A stretch of DNA of 64,000 nucleotides, taken from positions 1,033,145 to 1,097,144 of the forward strand of contig NZ_CP019332.1 of the NCBI RefSeq assembly GCF_002163855.1, read 5' to 3'. Position numbers and translations under genes: made by a program. This document shows positions 17,167 through 26,461 of the stretch, piece after piece; positions within the stretch are counted from its first letter, which is position 1; each line of letters begins with the position of its first letter. Under the pieces are notes generated by a model that was given only the letters and a program-made list of their open reading frames with translations, ran no database searches and was not told the DNA's origin. Origin of the DNA: Winogradskyella sp. PC-19 (GTDB lineage: Bacteria; Bacteroidota; Bacteroidia; Flavobacteriales; Flavobacteriaceae).

Positions 17167-17708
17167 TGAAAAACCTACTTTTTATTCTTATTCTGGCTAG
17201 TGCTTTTTGTAGCTGTAAATCTCCTGAAGCAAGACCTCCTGAAGTTGTTAACTCAGGTTCTTTTATAAAAGAATCTGTAGAACGTAATAAAGCCCTAAAT
17301 AAAGCTGAGCGTGAAAAAATCCTAAAACTTATTGCTAGTTTACCAGATAAAGATTTTGTGACATCCGAAAATGGCTTTTGGTACCATTACAACTCTAAGG
17401 TCGAAAATGACGCTCAAACACCGCAATTTGGAGACAAAATCACTTACACTTATAATATCTCTGATATTAATGGAAATGAAATTTATTCAGAAGATGATAT
17501 TGGACAGCAACACTATATCATGGATAAAGAAGAGTTATTTTCTGGACTTCGAGAAGGTTTAAAATTAATGAAACCTTCAGAAAACATAACATTTATTTTC
17601 CCATCACAAAAAGCGTATGGCTATTATGGTGATGACAACAAAATTGGTACAAACGTACCATTAATTTGCAACGTAATTTTAAAAACAATAACCCAAAACA
17701 ATGATTAA
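17166..17708 (+). CDS. gldI: Gliding motility-associated FKBP-type lipoprotein GldI
   Basis: A 180-residue lipoprotein (lipobox ending FCSCKS, Cys17) with an FKBP-type peptidylprolyl isomerase domain at about residues 75-178 (FGDKITYTYNISDINGNEIY, LREGLKLMKPSENITFIFPS, YGYYGDDNKIGTNVPL). GldI is required for gliding in Flavobacterium johnsoniae and is thought to help fold exported motility or secretion proteins at the membrane. It overlaps nrnA by one base and the next isomerase gene by eight bases, so the three genes are translated together. The T9SS cargo genes elsewhere in the window agree with a motile or secreting cell. Confidence 0.9.
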   Translation: MKNLLFILILASAFCSCKSPEARPPEVVNSGSFIKESVERNKALNKAEREKILKLIASLPDKDFVTSENGFWYHYNSKVENDAQTPQFGDKITYTYNISDINGNEIYSEDDIGQQHYIMDKEELFSGLREGLKLMKPSENITFIFPSQKAYGYYGDDNKIGTNVPLICNVILKTITQNND

Positions 17709-18933
17709 GAAACTATTTATTCCATTTGCAGCATTACTTATAATTGCTTCATCGAGTTGTAAAGAACCTAAATATGATATCGAAGATGGACTTTACGCAG
17801 AAATCGTTACCTCTAAAGGTACTATGGTTGCTAAGCTGCATTATGACGAAGTTCCAGTAACTGTAGCAAATTTTGTTGCTTTATCAGAAGGTAATCATCC
17901 TTTAGCTGAAGAAAAATACAAAGGAAAACCGTTTTATGATGGTATTACATTCCATAGAGTAATGAACAATTTTATGATTCAAGGTGGTGATCCTACTGGT
18001 ACAGGAAGTGGAACTCCAGGTTATAGATTTGCAGCTGACTTTAGCAAAGAATTAAAACATGACAAGCCAGGTATATTATCTATGGCTAATAGTGGTGGCA
18101 TAAACACAAATGGAAGTCAATTTTTTATTACTGAAAGACCATATCCAAGAGGTGATTTCTTCGATGCAGAAGGAAACTTAAAGCCTTGTGACCAGCGTGG
18201 CATTAGTTGCCATTCTGTATTTGGAGAGCTAGTTATAGGTCTAGAAGTACAGGATTCTATTTCTAATGTAGAAGTCATAGACCCAAGAGCAAGAAACAAC
18301 AAGCCAGTTGAAGATGTACTAATAAATAAGGTTAACATTATAAGAATTGGTAGAGATGCAAAAAAGTTTGACGCTCCTAAAGTGTTTCAAGAGAATATGC
18401 CAAAAGTTGAAGAAACTTTCAATGAATTAAGAAAAGAGGCTGCTAAAAAAGCTGAAGAGGCTAAACTTATTGCAGAGGAAAAGAAAGCCAAAATAGCTTT
18501 AGAGTTTAAGCCTACAATAGATGATTATGCTTCAAAAGCAAAAACATTAGCTTCAGGTTTAAAAATGCACTATTTAAACAAAGGAACAGGTGAAAAACCA
18601 AAAACTGGTCAAACAGCTATGATCAATTACCAAGGTTATTTCACTGATGGAAAATTACTAGATAGTAATGTAAAAGAAGTTGAAGAAAAATTTGGTATGC
18701 TTAATCCTCAAAAAGTTCAACGAGGCATGTACGCTCCTGCTCCTATGAAGATAAGTCCAGATGCAAATTTATTTCCAGGATTTAAAGAAGCATTAGCTAC
18801 ATTACGTGTTGGTGATAAAGCTTTTTTCTACTTTCCAAGTCATTTAGCTTATGGTGAAGCAGGAAGACCTCCAGTTGTTCAACCAAACACCGATTTAGCT
18901 TTTATTATCGAAATGGTGGATATTCAGAAATAA
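17701..18933 (+). CDS. Peptidylprolyl isomerase, cyclophilin-FKBP fusion lipoprotein
   Basis: A 410-residue lipoprotein (LIIASSSCKE) with two isomerase domains. The cyclophilin domain spans about residues 30-215 (FYDGITFHRVMNNFMIQGGD, ILSMANSGGINTNGSQFFIT). A charged helical linker follows (about 230-262, rich in KKAEEAK). The FKBP domain occupies about 285-408 (TGQTAMINYQGYFTDGKLLD, FPGFKEALATLRVGDKAFFYFPSHLAYG). Two unrelated fold catalysts in one periplasmic chain suggest a folding chaperone for exported proteins. The gene overlaps gldI by eight bases and ends at an intrinsic terminator, closing the operon. Confidence 0.92.
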   Translation: MIKKLFIPFAALLIIASSSCKEPKYDIEDGLYAEIVTSKGTMVAKLHYDEVPVTVANFVALSEGNHPLAEEKYKGKPFYDGITFHRVMNNFMIQGGDPTGTGSGTPGYRFAADFSKELKHDKPGILSMANSGGINTNGSQFFITERPYPRGDFFDAEGNLKPCDQRGISCHSVFGELVIGLEVQDSISNVEVIDPRARNNKPVEDVLINKVNIIRIGRDAKKFDAPKVFQENMPKVEETFNELRKEAAKKAEEAKLIAEEKKAKIALEFKPTIDDYASKAKTLASGLKMHYLNKGTGEKPKTGQTAMINYQGYFTDGKLLDSNVKEVEEKFGMLNPQKVQRGMYAPAPMKISPDANLFPGFKEALATLRVGDKAFFYFPSHLAYGEAGRPPVVQPNTDLAFIIEMVDIQK

Positions 18934-18945
18934 TAATATAAATAA

Positions 18946-18973
18946 AAAGAGCAGCTTAGTTGAGTTGCTCTTT
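18946..18973 (+). terminator. Intrinsic terminator of the nrnA-gldI-isomerase operon
   Basis: Arms AAAGAGCA and TGCTCTTT are followed by a run of nine or more T residues, 13 bases after the isomerase stop codon. Confidence 0.8.
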
Positions 18974-19017
18974 TTTTTTGTGAATACTGAATCAAGTTCA
19001 GCATAAAAAAAATTGTA

Positions 19018-20484
19018 TTAATTTTTTTCTGGTATATTTTCCAAAATCTCTAAAACAAATTTCCAATACTTCTGTGCCGATGAAATCTGAGCACGTTCAT
19101 CTGGTGAATGTGCACCTTTAATATTTGGCCCAAAACTAATCATATCCATTTCTGGATAATTTTGACCTAAAATACCGCACTCTAGTCCTGCATGGCAAGC
19201 AGCAACGTGCGGCTTTTCTCCATTATTAAGTCTTTCGTAAATTGGTACCATGACTTTTAAAATATCAGAATCCATATTTGGTGCCCAACCTGGATAATCA
19301 CCAGAAAAATCTACTTCACAACCCGTTAATTCAAAAGTAGCTCTTAGTGTATTTGCTAAATCTAATTTTGAAGATTCTACAGAACTACGTGTTAAGCAAC
19401 CAACCTTAATGTGACCATCTTTGACTATTACTCGCGCTAAATTATTAGACGTCTCTACCAATTCCGGTATATCTGGACTCATTCTATAAACACCGTTTAA
19501 TGCAGCATAGATTGCTCTTGTCAATCCTTCTTGAACACCTAAGTCCATAATTTTATTAGGAGTTTCAGCCTTAGAAATTACAATTTCTAATTCCGGTTCC
19601 ATGGTTTTAAACTCTTTCTTTATTGTTTCAGAAAGTTGATTTAATTCAAAATTAAAAGCGTCTTCGCGAACGGCATCAATCACCACAATTGCATTACTTT
19701 CTCTAGGAATGGCGTTACGTAAACTTCCGCCATCAATTTCTGAAATTCGCAATCCAAAATTCTCAAAACCATCAAACAATAAACGATTCATAATTTTATT
19801 GGCATTACCTAAACCTTCGTGTATTTGCATGCCCGAATGTCCACCTTGTAAGCCTTTTACAGCGATTTTATATCCAATTTTAAACTCTGGTGTATTTTCT
19901 TCAGCATATTCACGAGCTGCAGTAACGTCAATTCCACCAGCACAACCTACACCTATTTCATCATCTTCTTCGGTATCTAAATTCAAAAGAATCTCTCCTT
20001 TAAGCAAACCTCCTTTTAAACCCATGGCACCAGTCATTCCTGTTTCTTCATCGATTGTAAATAACGCTTCTAAAGCTGGATGTGCAATAGTACCACTTTC
20101 TAAAACTGCCATTATTGTAGCAACACCAAGTCCGTTGTCTGCACCCAAAGTGGTTCCTTTTGCCTTAACCCAATCACCGTCAACAAACATATCAATGCCT
20201 TGGGTGTCAAAATCAAAAACCGTATCGTTATTTTTTTGATGTACCATATCCAAATGACTCTGCATCACTATTGGCTTTCTGGACTCCATACCTTCTGTGG
20301 CTGGCTTACGAATAATTACATTTCCAACTTCATCTTCTATAGTCTCTAGTCCTAGTTTCTCTCCAAAATCTTTCATGAATTGTATGACACGTTCCTCTTT
20401 TTTTGAAGGTCTTGGAACTGCGTTTAAATCTGCAAATTTATTCCACAAAGCTTTTGGTTCTAATGCTCTTATTTCTGCACTCAT
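19018..20484 (-). CDS. pepD: Aminoacyl-histidine dipeptidase (PepD/PepV-like, M20C)
   Basis: A cytosolic zinc dipeptidase of 488 residues that cleaves Xaa-His and other dipeptides. Metal ligands are visible in order: VMQSHLDMVHQ (about 80), TLGADNGLGVA (about 115), FTIDEETGMTGA (about 145), NLDTEEDDEIGVG (about 170) and a C-terminal histidine in CHAGLECG (about 430). The lid-domain signature KGLQGGHSGMQIHEGLGNA is near 210. Start MSAEIRALEPKALWNKF is the usual one. The gene stands alone, converging on the isomerase operon and divergent from the DUF3810 gene. Confidence 0.94.
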   Translation of the reverse strand: MSAEIRALEPKALWNKFADLNAVPRPSKKEERVIQFMKDFGEKLGLETIEDEVGNVIIRKPATEGMESRKPIVMQSHLDMVHQKNNDTVFDFDTQGIDMFVDGDWVKAKGTTLGADNGLGVATIMAVLESGTIAHPALEALFTIDEETGMTGAMGLKGGLLKGEILLNLDTEEDDEIGVGCAGGIDVTAAREYAEENTPEFKIGYKIAVKGLQGGHSGMQIHEGLGNANKIMNRLLFDGFENFGLRISEIDGGSLRNAIPRESNAIVVIDAVREDAFNFELNQLSETIKKEFKTMEPELEIVISKAETPNKIMDLGVQEGLTRAIYAALNGVYRMSPDIPELVETSNNLARVIVKDGHIKVGCLTRSSVESSKLDLANTLRATFELTGCEVDFSGDYPGWAPNMDSDILKVMVPIYERLNNGEKPHVAACHAGLECGILGQNYPEMDMISFGPNIKGAHSPDERAQISSAQKYWKFVLEILENIPEKN

Positions 20485-20545
20485 AATTATCTTTTTTAAG
20501 TCCTGTAAAGATAATTAAACTAAAACTATTTTCTATTTTTGAAAC

Positions 20546-21613
20546 ATGCGTATTACAAAAAAAGGAGCATTACTTATTTTTTTAGGATTTCAGATTATAC
20601 TTCTTAATATCCTGAAGTATTTTCCGGAATTTATAGAACGATATTATAGTAATGGTCTATATATATTTTTATCTAAATTAATGCGCTATTCCTTTGGTTG
20701 GGTACCATTTTCAGTTGGTGATATTTTATACACTTTCGCTGGTATTTATTTAATACGCTGGTTTATTTTAAATTTTAAAAACATCTACAAAGACACTATT
20801 AATTGGCTTTTAGATATTACCTCAGTACTTTCAATAGCATATTTTGCATTTCACCTGCTTTGGGCATTTAATTATTACAGACAACCACTACACAAGTCAT
20901 TAAATCTAAAAGCTGATTATACTACCAAAGAGTTAGTGTCATTTACAGAGAAACTAGTTAAAAAATCAAACGCAATTCACAATAGATTAAGTCCTAATGA
21001 TTCTTCAAAAATTGATTTTCCATATTCAAAAACTCAAATTTTTGATAAAGTAAAACCTGGCTATGTATCACTATCAAAACAATATCCTCATTTAGACTAT
21101 AGTCCACAAAGTCTTAAAAAATCAATTTACAGTATTCCATTAACTTACATGGGATTTTCAGGTTATCTAAACCCATTTACTAACGAGGCGCAGGTTGACG
21201 GATTGATTCCTACATACAAATACCCTACGACATCGTGTCACGAAGTAGCTCATCAGTTGGGCTACGCCGCAGAAAATGAAGCTAATTTTATTGGTATGCT
21301 TGCTGCTGTAAATAATAACGATTTATACTTTAAGTATTCGGGCTATACATTTGCCTTACGTTATTGCTTAGCCGAAATATACAAACGAGACCCTGAGCAT
21401 TATAAATCCATTTTAAGTTCTATTAATATTGGGATTTTGAAAAATTACCAAGAAGTCCAAGATTTCTGGAAGTCGTATCAAAATCCATTAGAACCAGCTT
21501 TCGAAAAAACCTTTGACACATTTTTAAAAGCAAATAATCAATCTGCAGGAATGAAAAGCTATAGTTACATTGTTGCTTTGCTAGTTAATTTTTACGATAA
21601 CAATCCGCTATAA
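20546..21613 (+). CDS. DUF3810 membrane protein with HExxH motif
   Basis: A 355-residue protein with two or three N-terminal membrane helices (about residues 8-26, 52-72 and 90-112) and a long soluble part. The DUF3810 hallmark SCHEVAHQLGYAAENEANFIG contains HEVAH plus a downstream glutamate, the arrangement of a gluzincin-type zinc peptidase; activity has not been shown to my knowledge. The motif side is probably extracytoplasmic. Transcribed on its own, divergent from pepD, with a TATTTTTG box a few bases before the ATG. Confidence 0.85.
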   Translation: MRITKKGALLIFLGFQIILLNILKYFPEFIERYYSNGLYIFLSKLMRYSFGWVPFSVGDILYTFAGIYLIRWFILNFKNIYKDTINWLLDITSVLSIAYFAFHLLWAFNYYRQPLHKSLNLKADYTTKELVSFTEKLVKKSNAIHNRLSPNDSSKIDFPYSKTQIFDKVKPGYVSLSKQYPHLDYSPQSLKKSIYSIPLTYMGFSGYLNPFTNEAQVDGLIPTYKYPTTSCHEVAHQLGYAAENEANFIGMLAAVNNNDLYFKYSGYTFALRYCLAEIYKRDPEHYKSILSSINIGILKNYQEVQDFWKSYQNPLEPAFEKTFDTFLKANNQSAGMKSYSYIVALLVNFYDNNPL

Positions 21614-21692
21614 AAACGTTAAAAGTTCTTAATTAAAATGCAGATTTAGACATAAATATTATCTTAGAATTCTAATTTAACCAACTATTTTT

Positions 21693-24662
21693 ATGATTAA
21701 AGCTTATTTACGGCTGCTCATGTTCATGTGCAGTTTCTCGTTATTTGCACAAGATTATTTTCCTAGTAATTCTGGAGTAAAATCAAACAACTCCAATTAC
21801 ATGGCGTTTACAAATGCAAAGATTCATGTATCACCAACAGAAGTTATTAAAAACGGAACGCTTCTTATCAAGAATGGCAAAGTAGTTAGCGTTGGTAAGT
21901 CCGTTAGTATTCCAAAAAACACAACTAAGGTTGATTTATCTGGAAAATCTATTTATCCATCTTTTATAGATTTACACACCACATTTGGTGTAACGAAACC
22001 AAAACGTGGAGGTAGCGGACCCTCTTACGGACCAAGTCGTAGTGGTTTCTATTGGAACGATCATATTATGCCAGAACAAGATGTTATGGCGAATTTTAAA
22101 TATGATGCTAAAGCAGCTTCAGAATTACATAAACTTGGTTTTGGTGTTGTAAATACACACATGCCAGACGGTATTGCTCAGGGGACAGGTGCATTAATTG
22201 CACTTAATAATGATGCTGATAATTCACTTCGCGTAGTTGACGGAGAGACTACTCAAAATTTTTCATTTAGAAAAAGTGTAAAATCTCGTCAATCTTACCC
22301 TTCTTCAATTATGGGAAGTATGGCACTTTTACGTCAAATATACGACGATGCCAAATGGTATGCTGGTGGAAATGTAAATACTAGAGATTTATCACTTGAA
22401 GCTTTAAATGGAAATAAAAATCTTCTTCAAATATTTGAAGCTGGAAGTCGATCAAATCTACTTCGCGCCGATAAAGTTGGTGACCAAAGTAATGTACAAT
22501 ACACTATTGTTGGTGGTGGTGATGAATATGAGCGTTTAGACAAAGTTAAAGCAACGAATGCAACCATTATTTTACCAATTAATTTTCAATTGGCTTACGA
22601 TGTAGAGAATCAATTCTTATCGTCTTTACTCTCTTTGAGTGATATGCGTGCTTGGAACCAAGAACCACACAACCCAAGATTATTGGCAGAAAACGGTGTA
22701 AAATTCGCTTTAACAACACACGGTTTAAAATCTAAAAAATCGTTTAAAAGCAATTTAATGAAAGCCATTAAAAACGGACTTTCAAAAGAGAAAGCTTTAG
22801 AAGCTTTAACAACAATTCCTGCGCAATTATTAGGAAAGTCTAATATGCTTGGTTCATTAAAAACAGGCAGTTATGCCAATTTTTTAATTACATCTGGTGA
22901 TGTTTTTGACAGTAAAACCAAACTCTACGAAAACTGGGTTCAAGGTATGCAACACGTCATTACAGATATGACTATAAAAGACATTGATGGCGACTACAGT
23001 TTTAAGTTGGCTGGCACAGATTACAAACTTAATATCAGCGGAAGCTCAAGTAAGGCAAAAGCTAAATTAGAGTCTGGAGAGAAAAGCTTAGGTACAAAAG
23101 TAAGTTACTCTGGAGATTGGTTAAATCTTACAGTTAAAACGCCAGACAGCACAAAGAACGAGTTTATGCGTATTGCTGTTAATACTATAAACAGCAACAA
23201 TTTAAATGGAACTGCAATAATGCCAAACGGTAGTGAATACTCGTTTTTTGCAACAAAAGCGTCTAAAGAAGAAATAGCAAAATCAGAAGAATCTAAAAAA
23301 GAGGATTCTAAAGAAAAACCATTTATGAGTCCTGTTACCTATCCTAATTTAGCTTATGGTTTTACAGAAAAACCAAAAGCTGAAACTCTATTATTTAAAA
23401 ATGCTACGGTTTGGACTAATGAAAGTGATGGTGTTCTCGAAAATACAGATATATTAATTAAAGACGGAAAAATAGCAAAAATTGGTAAAGACATTTCAGA
23501 CCGAAATGCCAAAACTATTGATGCAACCGGAAAGCATATCACATCTGGAATAATTGATGAGCACTCACACATTGCTGCTGCTTCGATTAATGAAGGTGGG
23601 CATAACTCTTCAGCGGAAGTTACAATTGAAGATGTAATCGATGACGAAGATATTGATGTGTACAGAAATCTTGCTGGTGGCGTAACTTCTATTCAGATTT
23701 TACATGGGTCGGCAAATCCTATTGGAGGACGTTCAGCTGTCATTAAATTAAAATGGGGAGAAACAGCAGATGATTATGTGTATGATAATTCTCCAAAATT
23801 TATAAAATTCGCATTAGGTGAAAATGTAAAACAATCGCGTGCTAGACGTAACGAGCGTTTTCCACAATCTCGAATGGGTGTAGAGCAAGTTTTTATTGAT
23901 TACTTCAGTAGAGCAAAAGCTTATGACAAAGCTAAGAAAAGTGGCAAACCTTACCGTAAGGACACTGAAATGGAAGTTTTAGCTGAAATCTTAAACGGCG
24001 AGCGATTTATTTCTTGTCACTCGTATGTGCAAAGTGAAATTAACATGCTCATGAAAGTAGCAGAGCAATTCAATTTTAGAATTAATACATTCACACACAT
24101 TTTAGAAGGTTACAAAGTTGCCGATAAAATGAAAAAACACGGTGTTGGCGGTTCTACCTTCAGTGATTGGTGGGCTTATAAATATGAAGTTAATGATGCT
24201 ATTCCTTACAATGCGGCAATTATGCATAATGAAGGTGTAACGGTAGCTATTAATAGTGATGATGCCGAAATGTCGCGTCGCTTAAATCAAGAAGCTGCAA
24301 AATCTATTAAATATGGTGGTGTTAGTGAAGAGGAAGCCTGGAAGTTTGTAACTCTTAATCCAGCTAAACTTTTACATCTAGATGACCGTGTTGGAAGTTT
24401 AAAAGTAGGCAAAGATGCTGATGTTGTTTTATGGACAGATCATCCACTTTCAATTTATGCAAAAGCCGAAAAAACAATTATTGAAGGTGTAACGTATTTC
24501 GATTTAGAAAAAGACAAGCAAATGCGTAAAGCTATTACTAAAGAGAGAAGCGAGCTTATAAACTTGATGCTACAAGATAAAAACAAAGGCTTAAAAACAC
24601 AACCTGTTAAGAAGAAGGAAAAAGTATTGTTGCATTGCGACTCTAAAGATTCTGGACTTTAA
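21693..24662 (+). CDS. Tandem amidohydrolase-family secreted protein
   Basis: A 989-residue exported protein (signal peptide, cleaved after MCSFSLFA) with two imidazolonepropionase-like amidohydrolase halves: about residues 35-450 and 560-960, separated by a charged linker (KEEIAKSEESKKEDSKEK). The C-terminal half keeps the metal motif H-S-H (IIDEHSHIAAASI), further histidines (FISCHSYVQSE, INTFTHILEGY) and the aspartate region AINSDDAEMSRRLNQ. The N-terminal half has IDLHTTFGV at the equivalent position, so the HxH is broken, and is probably non-catalytic. A second amidohydrolase-like gene follows after 20 bases, presumably forming one complex or operon. The substrate is unknown; cyclic amides or dipeptides are typical for the family. 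Confidence 0.88.
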   Translation: MIKAYLRLLMFMCSFSLFAQDYFPSNSGVKSNNSNYMAFTNAKIHVSPTEVIKNGTLLIKNGKVVSVGKSVSIPKNTTKVDLSGKSIYPSFIDLHTTFGVTKPKRGGSGPSYGPSRSGFYWNDHIMPEQDVMANFKYDAKAASELHKLGFGVVNTHMPDGIAQGTGALIALNNDADNSLRVVDGETTQNFSFRKSVKSRQSYPSSIMGSMALLRQIYDDAKWYAGGNVNTRDLSLEALNGNKNLLQIFEAGSRSNLLRADKVGDQSNVQYTIVGGGDEYERLDKVKATNATIILPINFQLAYDVENQFLSSLLSLSDMRAWNQEPHNPRLLAENGVKFALTTHGLKSKKSFKSNLMKAIKNGLSKEKALEALTTIPAQLLGKSNMLGSLKTGSYANFLITSGDVFDSKTKLYENWVQGMQHVITDMTIKDIDGDYSFKLAGTDYKLNISGSSSKAKAKLESGEKSLGTKVSYSGDWLNLTVKTPDSTKNEFMRIAVNTINSNNLNGTAIMPNGSEYSFFATKASKEEIAKSEESKKEDSKEKPFMSPVTYPNLAYGFTEKPKAETLLFKNATVWTNESDGVLENTDILIKDGKIAKIGKDISDRNAKTIDATGKHITSGIIDEHSHIAAASINEGGHNSSAEVTIEDVIDDEDIDVYRNLAGGVTSIQILHGSANPIGGRSAVIKLKWGETADDYVYDNSPKFIKFALGENVKQSRARRNERFPQSRMGVEQVFIDYFSRAKAYDKAKKSGKPYRKDTEMEVLAEILNGERFISCHSYVQSEINMLMKVAEQFNFRINTFTHILEGYKVADKMKKHGVGGSTFSDWWAYKYEVNDAIPYNAAIMHNEGVTVAINSDDAEMSRRLNQEAAKSIKYGGVSEEEAWKFVTLNPAKLLHLDDRVGSLKVGKDADVVLWTDHPLSIYAKAEKTIIEGVTYFDLEKDKQMRKAITKERSELINLMLQDKNKGLKTQPVKKKEKVLLHCDSKDSGL

Positions 24663-24682
24663 TCAGCTTTAAATTAATTAAG

Positions 24683-25987
24683 ATGAAAAACATAAAATAT
24701 ATAGCAATACTTCTACTCACAGTAAGTTTTAGTTTTGCGCAACAAACACCAGCGGCAAAGCAATCCGAAGATATAGCTATAATAGGTGCAACTGCGCATA
24801 TCGGCAATGGCACTGTCATAGAAAACAGTATTATTACGTTTTCTGATGGAAAAATAACCAACATTGGAGACGCCAGAACAATGAAAATTAATACAGCTTC
24901 AATGGAAGTTATTAATGCTTCAGGCAAAAATGTATATCCTGGATTTATAGTCGCAAACGGAACTTTAGGATTGGTTGAAGTTGATGCTGTAAAAGCTTCT
25001 AGCGATTTGTCAGAGTTGGGAACATTTAATCCCCACATTAGAAGTATCATTGCTTACAATGCAGAATCTAAAATTGTAGAATCAATGAGACCAAACGGTG
25101 TCCTTCTGGGGCAAGTTGTTCCACGTGGTGGTCGTATAACGGGCACATCGTCTGTAGTACAATACGATGCTTGGAATTGGGAAGATGCAGCCATAAAGAC
25201 TGATGATGGTATTCATATCAATTGGCCAAGTAATTTTAGCCCTGGTCGTTGGTGGCTTGGAGAAGACCCAGGATTTAAAGTAGATAAAGGTTATGCAAAG
25301 CAAGTTAAAGAACTCGACATGTATTTTAACGAAGCTAAAACGCACAACGCAGGTGCAAAAAAAGAACGTAATCTGCCTTTTGAAGCTATGGCTGGTTTGT
25401 TTGATGGTTCTAAACACCTATACATTAATGTTAGTGGAGAAAAGAACATAAGAGATGCTGTAAACTTTGCAAAAGCACAAGGCGTAAACAAAATCACTAT
25501 CATTGGTGGTTACCAAGCTTCTAAAATTGCAAACTTTCTAAAAAACAATAATGTATCTATTTTTCTAGATAGAGTTCACTCAAGGCCAATGTTTGAAGAT
25601 GAAGATTATGATTACAATTACGCTCATGCAAAAAAACTAGTTGATGCCGGAGTTTTAGTAGCATTAGAACCAAGCGGACAAATGGAACGTATGAATTCTC
25701 GAAATCTTCCGTTTTATGCAGGTACGACTGTAGCTCATGGATTAACTAAAGAACAAGCGTTACAACTTATTACTCAAAATCCTGCTAAAATTATGGGTAT
25801 TGACAATATGTACGGTACTCTTGAAGCTGGTAAAAGTGCAACACTATTTATTAGTGAAGGTGATGCTTTGGATATGCGAACTAATATTGTAACCGCAGCT
25901 TTTATTGATGGTAGACAGCTAAGTCTAGAAACACATCAAACTAAATTATGGAAACGTTATTCTAATAAATTCAGTCAAAAAGATTAA
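24683..25987 (+). CDS. Amidohydrolase-like secreted protein lacking the HxH motif
   Basis: A 434-residue protein with signal peptide (MKNIKYIAILLLTVSFSFAQ) and an amidohydrolase-like fold: beta-sandwich start (GATAHIGNGTVIENSIITFSDGKI), barrel, and the usual C-terminal ending NPAKIMGIDNMYGTLEAGKSATLFISEGD. The position where active members carry HxH reads YPGFIVANGTLGLVEVDA, with no histidine. The catalytic metal site therefore seems lost. It begins 20 bases after the tandem amidohydrolase gene, and a structural or regulatory partner of that protein is plausible. Confidence 0.85.
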   Translation: MKNIKYIAILLLTVSFSFAQQTPAAKQSEDIAIIGATAHIGNGTVIENSIITFSDGKITNIGDARTMKINTASMEVINASGKNVYPGFIVANGTLGLVEVDAVKASSDLSELGTFNPHIRSIIAYNAESKIVESMRPNGVLLGQVVPRGGRITGTSSVVQYDAWNWEDAAIKTDDGIHINWPSNFSPGRWWLGEDPGFKVDKGYAKQVKELDMYFNEAKTHNAGAKKERNLPFEAMAGLFDGSKHLYINVSGEKNIRDAVNFAKAQGVNKITIIGGYQASKIANFLKNNNVSIFLDRVHSRPMFEDEDYDYNYAHAKKLVDAGVLVALEPSGQMERMNSRNLPFYAGTTVAHGLTKEQALQLITQNPAKIMGIDNMYGTLEAGKSATLFISEGDALDMRTNIVTAAFIDGRQLSLETHQTKLWKRYSNKFSQKD

Positions 25988-26000
25988 AAAATATTTTTTA

Positions 26001-26351
26001 GTGGAAACATTAGAAATTGTATTTTCTCTGTCAATAATTATAATAATACTTTTCTATTTTATTAACTTAAAAATAGAAAACACTCGTTGGCATAAAGATG
26101 AATCTGAGGCTATTTACAAAAGTATTTCAAGATTTTTTAAAAAGAGAAATTATGAAGTTTGTAAAATTGACATTGTAAAAGAATCATTAAAAAAATCAAA
26201 ACTTAAAAGTTCAATACTACAAGAATATACATATACGAGGTTAGTGGTGATTATGGATTCGAAACGTAATAAATATGAAACCATAATAAAAGTCAAAAAA
26301 AGTTTTGTTTTTGGAACTTCTGTGAATTTAATTAGGCAACAAATAATATAA
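26001..26351 (+). CDS. Small single-pass membrane protein, unknown function
   Basis: A 116-residue product with one N-terminal membrane helix (about residues 6-24, FSLSIIIIILFYFINL) and a basic, strand-rich soluble part ending in FVFGTSVNLIRQQII. I do not recognise the family. The frame opens at a GTG at 26001, 13 bases after the preceding stop, with no upstream ATG in frame, so initiation at GTG is the best reading. It shares its direction with the amidohydrolase pair and ends at a clean bidirectional terminator. It is very lysine- and isoleucine-rich. Confidence 0.55.
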   Translation: METLEIVFSLSIIIIILFYFINLKIENTRWHKDESEAIYKSISRFFKKRNYEVCKIDIVKESLKKSKLKSSILQEYTYTRLVVIMDSKRNKYETIIKVKKSFVFGTSVNLIRQQII

Positions 26352-26352
26352 A

Positions 26353-26380
26353 AAAATGCGAACCTGTTGGTTCGCATTTT
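26353..26380. terminator. Bidirectional intrinsic terminator
   Basis: AAAATGCGAACC (26353-26364) and GGTTCGCATTTT (26369-26380) form a perfect 12-base stem with loop TGTT. It is directly behind the small membrane protein gene and followed by a T-rich run. Confidence 0.9.
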
Positions 26381-26395
26381 TTTATTTATCTATTT

Positions 26396-26454
26396 CATTC
26401 AGAAAGAAGTGAAAAATCTCATTCTCTAAAAGATTCTTCACTTCTTTCTGAATG
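26396..26454. repeat. Long intergenic inverted repeat
   Basis: Arms of 24 bases (26396-26419 and 26431-26454) pair with one mismatch around an 11-base loop. The outer 18 bases, CATTCAGAAAGAAGTGAA, are perfect. The words AGATTCTTCACTTC and CAGAATGACA-like ends are typical of a dispersed palindromic repeat family of Bacteroidota genomes (general knowledge). It sits between converging genes and could also end transcription of the DUF6503 gene. Confidence 0.75.
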
Positions 26455-26461
26455 ACAAAAA

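Noticed and set aside
19709-20239. 176-residue plus-strand frame
   Set aside because: Antisense shadow of pepD; proline- and serine-rich with no domain.
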